The notes under the pieces were generated by a model. The model did not search any database. It had not been told where the DNA came from and saw only the letters and a program-made list of their open reading frames with translations. A DNA stretch of 51,758 nt from the NCBI RefSeq assembly GCF_028292965.1, contig NZ_JAQGLG010000205.1:1-51758 (forward strand). The letters run 5' to 3'. The DNA comes from Sphingomonas bacterium. GTDB lineage: Bacteria; Pseudomonadota; Alphaproteobacteria; Sphingomonadales; Sphingomonadaceae. The position numbers were made by a program, and so were the translations under genes. Shown piece by piece: positions 18,995 to 28,668 of this stretch. Every line of letters starts with the position of its first letter. Within the stretch, counting starts at the first letter, position 1.

Positions 18995-20242
18995 ATGAAG
19001 CGTACCAAGTGCATGAATTGTGGCGAAGCGCGGCTTCACGAGTTCATCGACCTGGGCGACCAGCCCAACGGCAACAGCTTTCTCTACGCGAACGAACTCG
19101 ATCAGGAAGTCAGCTTCTCGCTGGCGATGATGGTGTGCGACAATTGCTGGCAGGTGCAGATCAGCGAATTTCCGTCGCAGGAAGTGCTGTTCAACGACCA
19201 TGCCTATATCACCGGCCGCAACGCGCCGGTGGTGGCGCATTTCAAGAAGCTCGCACCGCACATCATCGACAAGATCGGTCTCAAGGAGAACGACCTCGTC
19301 ATCGACGTGGGTTGTAACGATGGCACCTTCCTCAAGGCGTTCGCAAGCCAGGGCATGCGCGTGCTTGGCGTCGATCCGTCGGAGCGCACCGGCCTGCTCG
19401 CGCGCGACCAGGGCGTCACGGTGTTCCGCCAGTTCTGGTGCCACGAAACCGGAAAATCGCTGAAGCAGCTCGGCGTGAAGCCCAATGCGATCACCGCGAC
19501 CGCGGTGTTCTACCACGTCCCCGACCTGCATGATTTCGTCGCCGGCCTGGCCGAGGTGATGGGGCCTGACACGGTGTTCGTGGTGCAGGGCGTCAATTGC
19601 CTCGACCTGATCGAGCATAACGAGTTCGACCATTTCTATCACGAGCATAGCTGCATCCATGCCGTCGGCCCGCTGCAGCGACTGTTCGCGGCGCACGGCC
19701 TAGCCATTCGCGACGTGGAATTCTCGCCGATCCATGGCGGCAGCTTCATCCTCTACGTCTATCGCGAAGAGAATCCGATCGCCGAGAGCCCGGCGGTCGC
19801 CGCGGCGGTTGCGGCAGAAGAGGCCGCAGGCCTGTTCAAGCTGCAGACCTATGAGGATTTCGCCGCGCGCGTGCGCCACAACATGGCCGAGCTGCGCACT
19901 TTGCTCGAAAAGCTCAAGGCCGAGGGAAAGACGGTTTACGGGCTCGGCGCACCGGTCAAGGGTTCGACCGTGCTCAACTATGCCGATATCGGCCCGGACC
20001 TCGTTCAGGCGGTGACCGAGGTCAACGAGTTCAAGATCGGCCGCGTCACGCCGGGCACGCATATCCAGGTGATCGACGAAAATGCGGTCGACAAGCAGCC
20101 CGATTATTATCTCGTGCTCGCGTGGAACTTCCTCGACTTCCTGTTGAAGAAGAATGAGGATTATCTGCAGGCCGGCGGGCGGTTCATCACCCCCGTGCCC
20201 GAAGTGCAGATCCTTGGGCCGGGCGGCGTGCGCGAGGCGTGA
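18995..20242 (+). CDS. SAM-dependent sugar C-methyltransferase (zinc-binding N-term, methyltransferase, C-methyltransferase C-term)
   Basis: CMNCGEARLHEFIDLGDQPNGNSF ... VCDNC zinc-like cysteines; VIDVGCNDGTFLKAF SAM motif; VYGLGAPVKGSTVLNY typical of NDP-sugar C-methyltransferases. Confidence 0.85.
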   Translation: MKRTKCMNCGEARLHEFIDLGDQPNGNSFLYANELDQEVSFSLAMMVCDNCWQVQISEFPSQEVLFNDHAYITGRNAPVVAHFKKLAPHIIDKIGLKENDLVIDVGCNDGTFLKAFASQGMRVLGVDPSERTGLLARDQGVTVFRQFWCHETGKSLKQLGVKPNAITATAVFYHVPDLHDFVAGLAEVMGPDTVFVVQGVNCLDLIEHNEFDHFYHEHSCIHAVGPLQRLFAAHGLAIRDVEFSPIHGGSFILYVYREENPIAESPAVAAAVAAEEAAGLFKLQTYEDFAARVRHNMAELRTLLEKLKAEGKTVYGLGAPVKGSTVLNYADIGPDLVQAVTEVNEFKIGRVTPGTHIQVIDENAVDKQPDYYLVLAWNFLDFLLKKNEDYLQAGGRFITPVPEVQILGPGGVREA

Positions 20243-21195
20243 GTTCAGCCATGAAGAACGTCATTGTCACCGGGGCGACGGGGTTTGTCGGGCAGACGCT
20301 GGTGCGCGAGATCGCGGCCCGCTTTCCCGAGGCGAACATCATCGCGCTGGGCAGCAAGGCGGTCAATCTGGCCGACAAGGATGCGCTGTGGACGTATCTC
20401 GAGAACCTACAATGGACCTTCGAGTGCGACCACATCATTCACCTCGCCGCGCTGTACAAGGCGGGGGACTGGCCGGTGCATCACCCGGCGACGCAGTTCC
20501 ACGTCAACATGGCGATCAACATCAACATCCTCGAAGGCTGGCGGCGTTTCTTGCCCAAGGCGAAGATGACGTCGATCGTCTCCTATTGCCTCTATCCTTC
20601 GACCGAGCACCCGCATCCCGAGAGCGAGCTGTGGGGGCATGAGCCCGAAGATTATCTCTTCGCTTATGCCTTCACCAAGAAGGCGCTGCTGATCGGCCAG
20701 CGGGCGTACAGGCAGGAGCATGGCCTGACTTCGACCAGCGTGGTGCTGCCGACGGTCTATGGCGGCGGCGACAGCTTTGCCGAGAACAGCCATGTCGTGG
20801 GCGCGCTGGTCGGCAAGTTCGTCCGCGCGGCGCGCGCCGGCACGCCGACCGTCGAGGTATGGGGCACCGGCGAGCAGCAGCGCGAATTCCTGCTGGTCGA
20901 GGATGCCGCCGACGGGATCATCAAGGCGGCACTGCATTCGGAAGAGGCAGCGCTCAACCTCGGCATGGGCGATGCCTATGCCATTTCCGACATCGCCCAC
21001 TGGATCAAGGAAGCCGCCGGCTTCAAGGGCGAGATCGTCTATAACAACAACAAGTTCGTCGGCGTGCGCAAGCGCATGCTCGATGTGACCAAGGTGCGTG
21101 ACGTGCTCGGTTGGACCGCCGAAACATCGATCCGCGACGGGCTGAAGAAGACGGTCGACTGGTACAATGCCGATCTGGATCGCGTGGCCGGTTAA
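20239..21195 (+). CDS. NAD-dependent epimerase/reductase (GDP-fucose synthase-like SDR)
   Basis: NVIVTGATGFVGQTLVREIAARFP; SYCLYPSTEHPHPESELWGHEPEDYLFAYAFTKKALLIGQ resembles Fcl active-site region; 4-nt overlap with methyltransferase. Confidence 0.85.
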   Translation: MSSAMKNVIVTGATGFVGQTLVREIAARFPEANIIALGSKAVNLADKDALWTYLENLQWTFECDHIIHLAALYKAGDWPVHHPATQFHVNMAININILEGWRRFLPKAKMTSIVSYCLYPSTEHPHPESELWGHEPEDYLFAYAFTKKALLIGQRAYRQEHGLTSTSVVLPTVYGGGDSFAENSHVVGALVGKFVRAARAGTPTVEVWGTGEQQREFLLVEDAADGIIKAALHSEEAALNLGMGDAYAISDIAHWIKEAAGFKGEIVYNNNKFVGVRKRMLDVTKVRDVLGWTAETSIRDGLKKTVDWYNADLDRVAG

Positions 21196-22127
21196 CGCTC
21201 GTCCGGCGCTGAACGATAGGCGTTGTCGAAAGCGGTAGCGATGGCGTCGACGGCTTCTGTCCGGTCGATTTCACGCGCGGCGGCCAGCACCGCGTCGAGC
21301 CGTTCCAACACGGATGACGTGTAGATCAGCTTTGCGGCCGGAGCGTTCCGCGCGACCAGGCAATAAGGGAGCAGAATCGCGAGTGCGTTTCGTGGTGCGA
21401 GCTTGGCGAAGGCGTCGAGTACCTGATCGGCGGCGGCGGCATAGCGCGGGTCGTTGGCGCGTGCCCAGCCGTCGGTCTTAACCAGGGTGTGGAGGATCGT
21501 GGGTGCGTCGGGCAGCATGGTCGGCGCGAGCAGCATCGCCGGATCGATGGCAGCCTGCATCGTCCAGTGTGCCGGGCAGGCGGCACGCAGGGCAGGGTCG
21601 TAGACCGTCCCGTTGGCGATGCCGACATGGCCGGCGCGTCCCTCCGCGAGAAGGCGGTCGAGGAAGGCGACGATATGCGGCGCCGGTGGCGCGGCATGGC
21701 TTTCGTGCAGCAGAAGCTGATCGATCGGCGTGCGTCGCAGCTTCCTCGCCGTAATGGCGAACGACTCCGCCATGAAGGCGGGATCGAAACAGCCCTCCGC
21801 CGCATGGCCCTGGCCCGGCATCGACGGTTGATAGGGCGGGGTCGCGCGCGGACCGCCACGCACCAGCCGCAGCGCGCGCCGCGCCACCGTCTTGAGCAGT
21901 GGCGCTGCCGGCCGGGCCGAGCCGATCTTGGCGGTGATCGCGACCTGCGGGTCGTCGCCAAAGGCTTGCCCGACGACATCCTCGGCGGTGCCGATGCCAT
22001 AGGAAGGCGCGGTGTCGAAATGGCCGATACCGCTCGCCCGGGCATGGTCGAGAAGCCGGCGCGACTCAGCGGTAGAGGCGCCGCCGGTCAGGTGACCGCA
22101 ACCCAGCACGAGACGCGGAATCAGCAT
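21192..22127 (-). CDS. Aldo/keto reductase
   Basis: RLVLGCGHLTGG...GIGHFDTAPSYGIGTAEDVVGQAF; TAKIGSAR; IDQLLLHESH. Confidence 0.88.
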   Translation of the reverse strand: MLIPRLVLGCGHLTGGASTAESRRLLDHARASGIGHFDTAPSYGIGTAEDVVGQAFGDDPQVAITAKIGSARPAAPLLKTVARRALRLVRGGPRATPPYQPSMPGQGHAAEGCFDPAFMAESFAITARKLRRTPIDQLLLHESHAAPPAPHIVAFLDRLLAEGRAGHVGIANGTVYDPALRAACPAHWTMQAAIDPAMLLAPTMLPDAPTILHTLVKTDGWARANDPRYAAAADQVLDAFAKLAPRNALAILLPYCLVARNAPAAKLIYTSSVLERLDAVLAAAREIDRTEAVDAIATAFDNAYRSAPDER

Positions 22128-23692
22128 CGACCGTCTCCGATATCGGCATCGAGGCGCTCGGCCAGCCTGAGCGCGAGCGCGATCGCGGTCAATGTCGGGT
22201 TGGCGAAGCTGCCGGAAGGGAAGGTGGCCGCGCCGAGCACCGACAGATTGTCGCAACCGAAGACGCGCAGGTCGCGGTCGACCACACCTTCGCCGGCGTC
22301 TGCCGCCATGCGCGCGCCGCCCATATGATGGAAGGCATCGTGCAGATCGGCGAACAGCGCCGGGTCGCGCGCCGCCACCCGCGGGTCGAGCGTAATCGTG
22401 CCGAGCCCGTGCTCGGCGAAACTGCGCGCCAGTTCGGCGCAGAACAGGTCCGCTGCCTCCAACTCGCGGCCATCGAACGCCCAATGCAGGCCGATCGCGG
22501 CGGTCTCGGGTGGGGCGGCGGGGTCGAGAAACAGGTACGATTCGGCAACCGGGATCTGTTCGATCTCGAGCCCGAGGAGAATGCCGCGATCGAACAGCGA
22601 ATAGGAGCGGCGGCGCACCAGATAGGTCCACAGGATCGGCGCGAGCATGCGCACGGTGCGGGCCGCTTCGGCCAGCGTCGCGCCGGCATGGCGCCAAGCG
22701 CCTTGGGCGAAGACGCGACGGAACAGGTCGCGCGCATCGGCCACTGCCTGCCTGATCGATCCGCTCGCGTTGAGGGTCGCGGCGCAGTTGGCGATGCCGT
22801 GACGCTCGAGGAATTCGTCCGAAGCGCGGACCTTGACCGAATATTTGCAGCCGTTGACGAGAATGTTCTCGAAGCCGGCACGCAGCCTGGCGACGTCGCC
22901 GCCCTCGACGCGACCCACGATGCCGTGGACGTGGTCGATGAAGCCGCGCCCGATATGGACGTTGCCCGCGAAGGGGCAGTCGGTTGCCGTGGCCGCGGCG
23001 CGCAACAGCAGGCGGGCCGCCTCCATGGTGCCGTTTGCGAGGACTACCTGCGGTGCGGTCAGGCGGTGGATGACTCCTTGGCGCGAGGTCGCCCGCACCG
23101 CCGCCACGCGCCCGTCTGGCGCGAACTCGAGCGCGGTCGCCTTGATGTCGGTGACGATGCGCAGCGTCGGCAGGTCGGCGATCTCGGTGGCGAACAATTT
23201 GGTGAAGTCGGCGACCGGCAGCCAGACATTCATCGTCGCCTCGAACGAGGCGCCAAGGTCGATCGGTGCGCCGCCGACGCGGCGCCACACGGCCCCAGGA
23301 TCGCGCGTCGCTTCCGCGACCCGAAGGAATTCGAAGGCGCGGTCGAACCAGGGCCGCAGCTCTTCATAATCGATCGGCCAGGCCGGCTTGCCGGCATAGG
23401 TGGCGCGAAAGTCGCTCGGACCGAACGGAACGAGCTGGCCGCCCCACAACCGCGTGGTGCCGCCAAGCGCCTTCATCCGGCCCTCGACTAAGCCGATATG
23501 ACCCAGGCCGGTGTTGGGCCCATGGTTGCGGGCCATGAAATCGGCCGGGGGCGTGGCTGGCCCTCCCTCGATCAGGGTGACGCGGCGCCCCGATCTGGCG
23601 AGCGCGAGCCCCAGCACAAGGCCGACCGCGCCGGCCCCGATAACCAGTATCTCCGGATCATTGCCGGGGAAGGGAGGGCCGTTGTTCAACAT
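22121..23692 (-). CDS. GMC-family oxidoreductase
   Basis: EILVIGAGAVGLVLGLALARSGRRVTLIEGG FAD motif; C-terminal MGGARMAADAGEGVVDRDLRVFGCDNLSVLGAATFPSGSFANPTLTAIALALRLAE. Confidence 0.9.
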   Translation of the reverse strand: MLNNGPPFPGNDPEILVIGAGAVGLVLGLALARSGRRVTLIEGGPATPPADFMARNHGPNTGLGHIGLVEGRMKALGGTTRLWGGQLVPFGPSDFRATYAGKPAWPIDYEELRPWFDRAFEFLRVAEATRDPGAVWRRVGGAPIDLGASFEATMNVWLPVADFTKLFATEIADLPTLRIVTDIKATALEFAPDGRVAAVRATSRQGVIHRLTAPQVVLANGTMEAARLLLRAAATATDCPFAGNVHIGRGFIDHVHGIVGRVEGGDVARLRAGFENILVNGCKYSVKVRASDEFLERHGIANCAATLNASGSIRQAVADARDLFRRVFAQGAWRHAGATLAEAARTVRMLAPILWTYLVRRRSYSLFDRGILLGLEIEQIPVAESYLFLDPAAPPETAAIGLHWAFDGRELEAADLFCAELARSFAEHGLGTITLDPRVAARDPALFADLHDAFHHMGGARMAADAGEGVVDRDLRVFGCDNLSVLGAATFPSGSFANPTLTAIALALRLAERLDADIGDGRC

Positions 23693-23795
23693 GCCTGCGA
23701 CGCTTTTTTGTCTCTTTGGTGCAGTGCGGGATGGCGTTCCGATACGGGCCATGCGAAGCGCTGACCAGTATCTTTACGGTCAGCGATGGGGAAAT

Positions 23796-25085
23796 ATGTC
23801 GGCCGGGACAAGCATTGGTTCGGGCGCCGGGGGCGAACGCGAGCGCTCGGCGATCGAATACACCATCCTGCGCGGCAGGCGGATGCTCGTCGTCGAGGAG
23901 GCGCTCAAGAACGAGAGCGGCCATTGGTATGAATATGTGAAGTCGGTCGCCGAGCTCAATCGACTGGCGGGCGCTGAGACCGTCGTGGTGTCGCATGTCG
24001 ATACCGACCCCGCCATTCGCCGTGAGATCGGCGCCCATGCGCTCTTTCCCTGGACCAGCTGGGACAATGTCTACCGCTACCCGCAGGCGTGGCGGCGCTA
24101 TCTCGGCATCGCCCACCACAATATCCGCGTTTACCGCGTGATGAGCCGCTTCGTGAAGCAGCATGGGCCGTTCGATATAGTGTTCGCGCCGACCGTGGCG
24201 ATCCATCATGTGCTAGGCTGGCGCTTGCTGATGGCGCGGCATGGCGGACGCGGGATCGGCCAGATCATCCTGCTGTTTCGCAACAATGCCGGCAGCTATG
24301 CCGATGACAGCAAGACCCCGGTGTTCAAGCGCTCGACCAACATCCTGAAATGGGCGCTGCAAAGCTTCCGGCCGCTGCTCGCGCGGGGGCGTGCGCGCTT
24401 CGCTACCGACAGCAAGAAGCTGGCGTTCGAGTATCGACACCTTTGCGGTATCGAACCGGAGGTGTTCCCCAGTCCGCGCATCGCACCGCCCGCGCCGCCG
24501 TCCCCACTGCTGCGCGCGCCGGGCGCGCCGGTGATCTTCAGCTGCCTCGGGCCGGCGCGATTCGAAAAGGGCATCGACGTGATGCAGGCGGCGATCGGGG
24601 CTTATCTCGAGCGCCATCCGCTAGGGCGGGCGCGCTTCGTGATTCAGTGGAACGATCCGATCCTCAATGCGGACGGCGCGCCCTATCTGCCCGACCCGGC
24701 ATTGCGCGCCGACCCCCGCGTCGAGTTGATCGAGCAGACGATGAGTAGCGCGGCCTATGACGCTGCGGTCGCGCGTACCGACTGCATGTTGTTGCCCTAT
24801 CGCCGCGCATCCTATTTCGCTCGGATCTCCGGCGTCGCGGTGGAGGCGGTCACGGCGGGCGTGCCGGTGATCTATACGCGCGATACCTGGAATGAGGATC
24901 TGGTGGTCGATCTCGGCGCCGGGATCGGTGTCGCCGATAATGACGTGAGCGGCCTGGCCGACGCGATCGCCACGATGGTCGAGGATTTCAATCGCTTCAG
25001 TGCCGAGGCCGTCGCCCGCGCCGACGCGGCGCGGCGCAGCCATTCGCCGATGGCGTTCGTGAGCAAGGCCTGGGGGCTCGATTGA
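23796..25085 (+). CDS. Glycosyltransferase (GT4-like)
   Basis: C-terminal region FSCLGPARFEKGIDVMQAAI ... DCMLLPYRRASYFARISGVAVEAVTAGVPVIYT. Confidence 0.78.
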   Translation: MSAGTSIGSGAGGERERSAIEYTILRGRRMLVVEEALKNESGHWYEYVKSVAELNRLAGAETVVVSHVDTDPAIRREIGAHALFPWTSWDNVYRYPQAWRRYLGIAHHNIRVYRVMSRFVKQHGPFDIVFAPTVAIHHVLGWRLLMARHGGRGIGQIILLFRNNAGSYADDSKTPVFKRSTNILKWALQSFRPLLARGRARFATDSKKLAFEYRHLCGIEPEVFPSPRIAPPAPPSPLLRAPGAPVIFSCLGPARFEKGIDVMQAAIGAYLERHPLGRARFVIQWNDPILNADGAPYLPDPALRADPRVELIEQTMSSAAYDAAVARTDCMLLPYRRASYFARISGVAVEAVTAGVPVIYTRDTWNEDLVVDLGAGIGVADNDVSGLADAIATMVEDFNRFSAEAVARADAARRSHSPMAFVSKAWGLD

Positions 25086-26320
25086 AAGACGCCCCCGCCG
25101 ATACGCCATGGGTCGTGTGCCAGTTGGGCGCACGCGAACATTATGTGCTGGCCCGGGCGCTGCATGAGCGCGGGCGGCTCAGCGCGCTGGTCACCGATAT
25201 CTGGTCGCGGCCCGGCTCGATCGCGGCGCGGTTGCCCGGCGGAATCGGTCGCCGGGTCGGCGAACGTTATGCCGAAGGGCTCGATGATGCCAGGGTGGAG
25301 GATATTACAACCGCGGCCCTCATCTACGAAGCGCGCCAGCGTATCGCCCGCGCGCCGCTCATGGGCTGGCCGACGATCATGCGACGCAATGCCTGGTTCC
25401 AACGTCGGGCCGTTGCGCGGCTGACGCAGTCGGGGGTGCTGCGCGCCAAGCCTGTCGTGTTCGCATACAGCTATGCCGCGCGCGACATTCTGCGCGTTGC
25501 GAAGGAAGCCGGATGCCTGACGGTGTTGGGCCAGATCGATCCGGCGATCACCGAGGAGGATATCGTCGCGGCCGCGACCGCGGCACATCCCGAACTTCAG
25601 GCCGATTGGCAGCGCGCGCCCGAGAGCTATTGGTCGGCCTGGCGGCAGGAATGCGCGGTCGCCGATTGCATTATAGTGAATTCGTCCTGGGCACGCGACG
25701 GGCTGGTCGCCGCCGGCGTTGCCGCCGACAAGCTGCGGGTGGTGCCTCTCGCCTATGATGGCGCTGCGCGCGATGCGTCGCGAACCTATCCCGCGCTATT
25801 CGATGCGGCGCGGCCGTTGCGGCTGTTGTTCCTAGGTTCGCTGATCGTTCGCAAGGGCATTGCCGCATTGATCGCGGCAACCCGCCTGTTGCGCGATGCC
25901 CCGGTCGAGTTCCATCTCGTCGGCCAGACTGATATTGCCTTTCCCGACGATGTCGTGGCCAATCCCAGGGTGATCCGGCACGGCCCTGCGTCACGCGGCA
26001 CGGTCAATGCGCATTATGCCCAGGCGGATGCGTTCATCTTGCCCAGCCTATCCGACGGATTCGGTCTGACCATGCTCGAGGCGATGGCCTTCGGTTTGCC
26101 CGTGATCGCCTCGCGACATTGCGGTGACGTGGTCAGCGACGGCGTGGATGGCATATTGCTCGACGACGTGTCGGGCGCGGGGATCGCCGCCGCCGTCACG
26201 CGTCTCCTCGCCGAACCGGCACGCCTGCCGGCCATGTCGCGCGCGGCGCGCGAGCGTGTGGCGGCGTTCCGCCCGTCCACCATCTGCGACGAGCTGATCG
26301 AGGCGGCCGGTGAGCGCTAG
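25082..26320 (+). CDS. Glycosyltransferase family 4 (TTG start)
   Basis: RLLFLGSLIVRKGIAALIAATRLL; ADAFILPSLSDGFGLTMLEAMAFGLPVIAS. Confidence 0.9.
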   Translation: MKDAPADTPWVVCQLGAREHYVLARALHERGRLSALVTDIWSRPGSIAARLPGGIGRRVGERYAEGLDDARVEDITTAALIYEARQRIARAPLMGWPTIMRRNAWFQRRAVARLTQSGVLRAKPVVFAYSYAARDILRVAKEAGCLTVLGQIDPAITEEDIVAAATAAHPELQADWQRAPESYWSAWRQECAVADCIIVNSSWARDGLVAAGVAADKLRVVPLAYDGAARDASRTYPALFDAARPLRLLFLGSLIVRKGIAALIAATRLLRDAPVEFHLVGQTDIAFPDDVVANPRVIRHGPASRGTVNAHYAQADAFILPSLSDGFGLTMLEAMAFGLPVIASRHCGDVVSDGVDGILLDDVSGAGIAAAVTRLLAEPARLPAMSRAARERVAAFRPSTICDELIEAAGER

Positions 26321-27485
26321 GCCGATCCTGCTCTTCTCGCGTTCGGTCGATGGCGGCATCTCGGAATATATGCACGCCCAGGGCAATGAGCTGGCGCGTC
26401 GCGGCCTGGCGGTGGTGGTGCTCGCGCCGCGGCGTTTCCTCTCGGCGCATCCGGTCCGTGGGTATGTCGCGCATGCGCTGCCGGCCGTGCCCGATGGGAT
26501 TCAGTCGCGACTGCTGCGGCGTGCGCTGTTCGTGGTGCTCGCGATCCTCAATCCCTTCATCCTTGCCTGGCATGTCGTGCGGCTGCGCCCGCGCTTCGTG
26601 CTGCTCGATTCGATGAGCGAGCTGTTCGCGCCGCTCTGGGCATGGCCGCACCGGCTGCTCGCCCGTTTCGGCGGCGTGCGATATGTCGCGACGCTGCACG
26701 ATCCGGTGCGTGAGCGTGCGCTGGGCGCGGAATGGTGGCACCGGTGGTCGCTGCGTGCGGCCTATGCGCCTTTGGCGATCGGTCTGGTTCATGATCTTGC
26801 GACGGCGAAAAAGGCCGGGGTGCCGGCCCATGTCCGCCTCGTCGAAGTGCCACACGGCATTTTTCCGGTAACCGCGGACGGGTCGGGCGTCGACCTGCGC
26901 GCCACGCTCGGCATCGAATCGGAGGCGCCGGTAGCGCTGTCGTTCGGCTATGTCGTCGATCGCAAGAATCTCGGCCTCGCGATCGATGCGCTGGCTGCGG
27001 TGCCTGAATTGCACCTGATCATCGCCGGCCGTCGCGGTTCCACGCAGGATCGCTCGCCTGAATCCTACGAGGCGCAGGCCGAACAGCTTGGCGTGGCCGA
27101 TCGATGCCATATCGTCGATCGCTTCATCGACGATGCCGAACTCGGTCGTTTCTTTGGAGCGGCGGATTTCCTGCTGATGACCTATACGGGTGCCTTCGTG
27201 TCGCAGAGCGGCGTGCTGCACGTCGCGGCGAACTGGAGCCGTCCGGTGCTCGCCTCTGGTGGGCCGGGGCCGATGGTGGAGACGGTGCGTCGCTACAAGC
27301 TGGGAGAAGTCGTGGAGCCGGATTCGGTCGAAGCACTGGCTGACGGCATGCGGCGCATGATCGGCCGCAGCGATTCGGCCGCGGATAGCGAGGCGTGGCA
27401 GCGGTTCCGCGACGAGGCGTCATGGGCGCGCAACGTCGATCTGCTGCTGGCTGCCGTCGATCAACTGCCGGGGGAGGGCGCATGA
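26310..27485 (+). CDS. Glycosyltransferase family 4-like
   Basis: VALSFGYVVDRKNLGLAIDALAAVPELHLIIAGRRG; FGAADFLLMTYTGAFVSQSGVLHVAANWSRPVLAS. Confidence 0.85.
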   Translation: MSARPILLFSRSVDGGISEYMHAQGNELARRGLAVVVLAPRRFLSAHPVRGYVAHALPAVPDGIQSRLLRRALFVVLAILNPFILAWHVVRLRPRFVLLDSMSELFAPLWAWPHRLLARFGGVRYVATLHDPVRERALGAEWWHRWSLRAAYAPLAIGLVHDLATAKKAGVPAHVRLVEVPHGIFPVTADGSGVDLRATLGIESEAPVALSFGYVVDRKNLGLAIDALAAVPELHLIIAGRRGSTQDRSPESYEAQAEQLGVADRCHIVDRFIDDAELGRFFGAADFLLMTYTGAFVSQSGVLHVAANWSRPVLASGGPGPMVETVRRYKLGEVVEPDSVEALADGMRRMIGRSDSAADSEAWQRFRDEASWARNVDLLLAAVDQLPGEGA

Positions 27486-28021
27486 CGTTTCGTGTCTGGC
27501 TGGGTGCCGTGCTTGCCTGGAGCTATAACGACCTGATCGGGCGAATCCCGTCGCGCACGCTGCGCCATCTGTTCCTGCGTTTCTGGCTGCGCGAACTGGC
27601 GGCAGGTGCCGGCGTGCAGTTGCGTTGTCGCTTCCTCAACGGCCGCAAGGTGACGTTGGGGCCACGCACGGTAATCAATTTCGGCTGCCTGCTCGACGGG
27701 CGGCACTATCCGATCGTCACCGGCAGCGACGTGTCGATCGGCCCCGAGGCGTCGATCCTCACGCTCGGGCACGATCCGCAATCCGGCGATTTCGCGACGA
27801 AGGGCGGGCCGGTGACGATCGGCGATCGCGCCTGGATCGCCTATCGCGCGGTGATCCTGCCGGGTGTGACGATCGGCGAAGGCGCGGTGGTTGCTGCCGG
27901 TGCGGTGGTGACGGCGGATGTCGCGCCCTACACCATCGTCGGCGGCAATCCGGCGCGTGAGATCGGCAAGCGCAGCGAGGCACTTAGCTACCGCCTTACC
28001 TATCAGCCATGGCTGACCTGA
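27482..28021 (+). CDS. Left-handed beta-helix (hexapeptide) acyltransferase
   Basis: GSDVSIGPEASILTLGHD...KGGPVTIGDRAWIAYRAVILPGVTIGEGAVVAAGAVVTADVAPYTIVGGNPAREIGKR. Confidence 0.92.
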   Translation: MTFRVWLGAVLAWSYNDLIGRIPSRTLRHLFLRFWLRELAAGAGVQLRCRFLNGRKVTLGPRTVINFGCLLDGRHYPIVTGSDVSIGPEASILTLGHDPQSGDFATKGGPVTIGDRAWIAYRAVILPGVTIGEGAVVAAGAVVTADVAPYTIVGGNPAREIGKRSEALSYRLTYQPWLT

Positions 28022-28117
28022 CGCCGTTGTTGTTGCATCGCAGCGAAAGTTCGCGGATAGAACCGTGACCAAGTGATCTGCCGGGTGGCGTAGGGGGAAG
28101 AGCATGGCGGCGCCGGC

Positions 28118-28660
28118 ATGAGCGATGCGTGGACGGTGCTCGATCGCGCCGAGTTATTCTCCGCCGAACCCTATGTGTCGATCGCGCGCGAGCGGGTGCG
28201 CACCGCGTCCGGCACGGTGATCGATGATTTCTACCGTGTCGAACTAGCCACCTTCGCGCTGTGCGTTCCGCAATTGCCGAGCGGCGAGATCATTACCCTG
28301 TGGGAATATAAGCATGGCGCGCGGCGTTTTGGGCTAGGCTTCCCGGCTGGCTTTGTTGAGGTCGACGAGACACCCGACCATGCGTGTGGCCGCGAATTGA
28401 CCGAGGAAACCGGCTATCGCGCTGGCAGCCTCGAGCCGCTCGGCAGCTATGTCGACAATGGCAACCAGCGCGGATCGCTGGGGCATTATTTCTTCGCGCG
28501 TGATTGCGTGCGCGTCACCGAACCGCTCGTCGACGAACTGGAGGTCGCCGAAATCCGTCTGTTGCGGCCCAACGCGATCGATCGGGCATTGGCCGAGGGG
28601 CAGTTCAGCGTGATCCACCATGTCGCGGCCTGGGCGCTGGCGCGTCCGCACCTCGGTTGA
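28118..28660 (+). CDS. NUDIX hydrolase
   Basis: GFPAGFVEVDETPDHACGRELTEETGYRAGSLEPLG (Nudix box). Confidence 0.9.
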   Translation: MSDAWTVLDRAELFSAEPYVSIARERVRTASGTVIDDFYRVELATFALCVPQLPSGEIITLWEYKHGARRFGLGFPAGFVEVDETPDHACGRELTEETGYRAGSLEPLGSYVDNGNQRGSLGHYFFARDCVRVTEPLVDELEVAEIRLLRPNAIDRALAEGQFSVIHHVAAWALARPHLG

Positions 28661-28668
28661 TCCGCGGC

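Noticed and set aside
22325-23491. 388-aa plus-strand ORF antisense to the GMC oxidoreductase
   Set aside because: Shadow ORF; the opposite strand has full FAD-binding and C-terminal GMC motifs.
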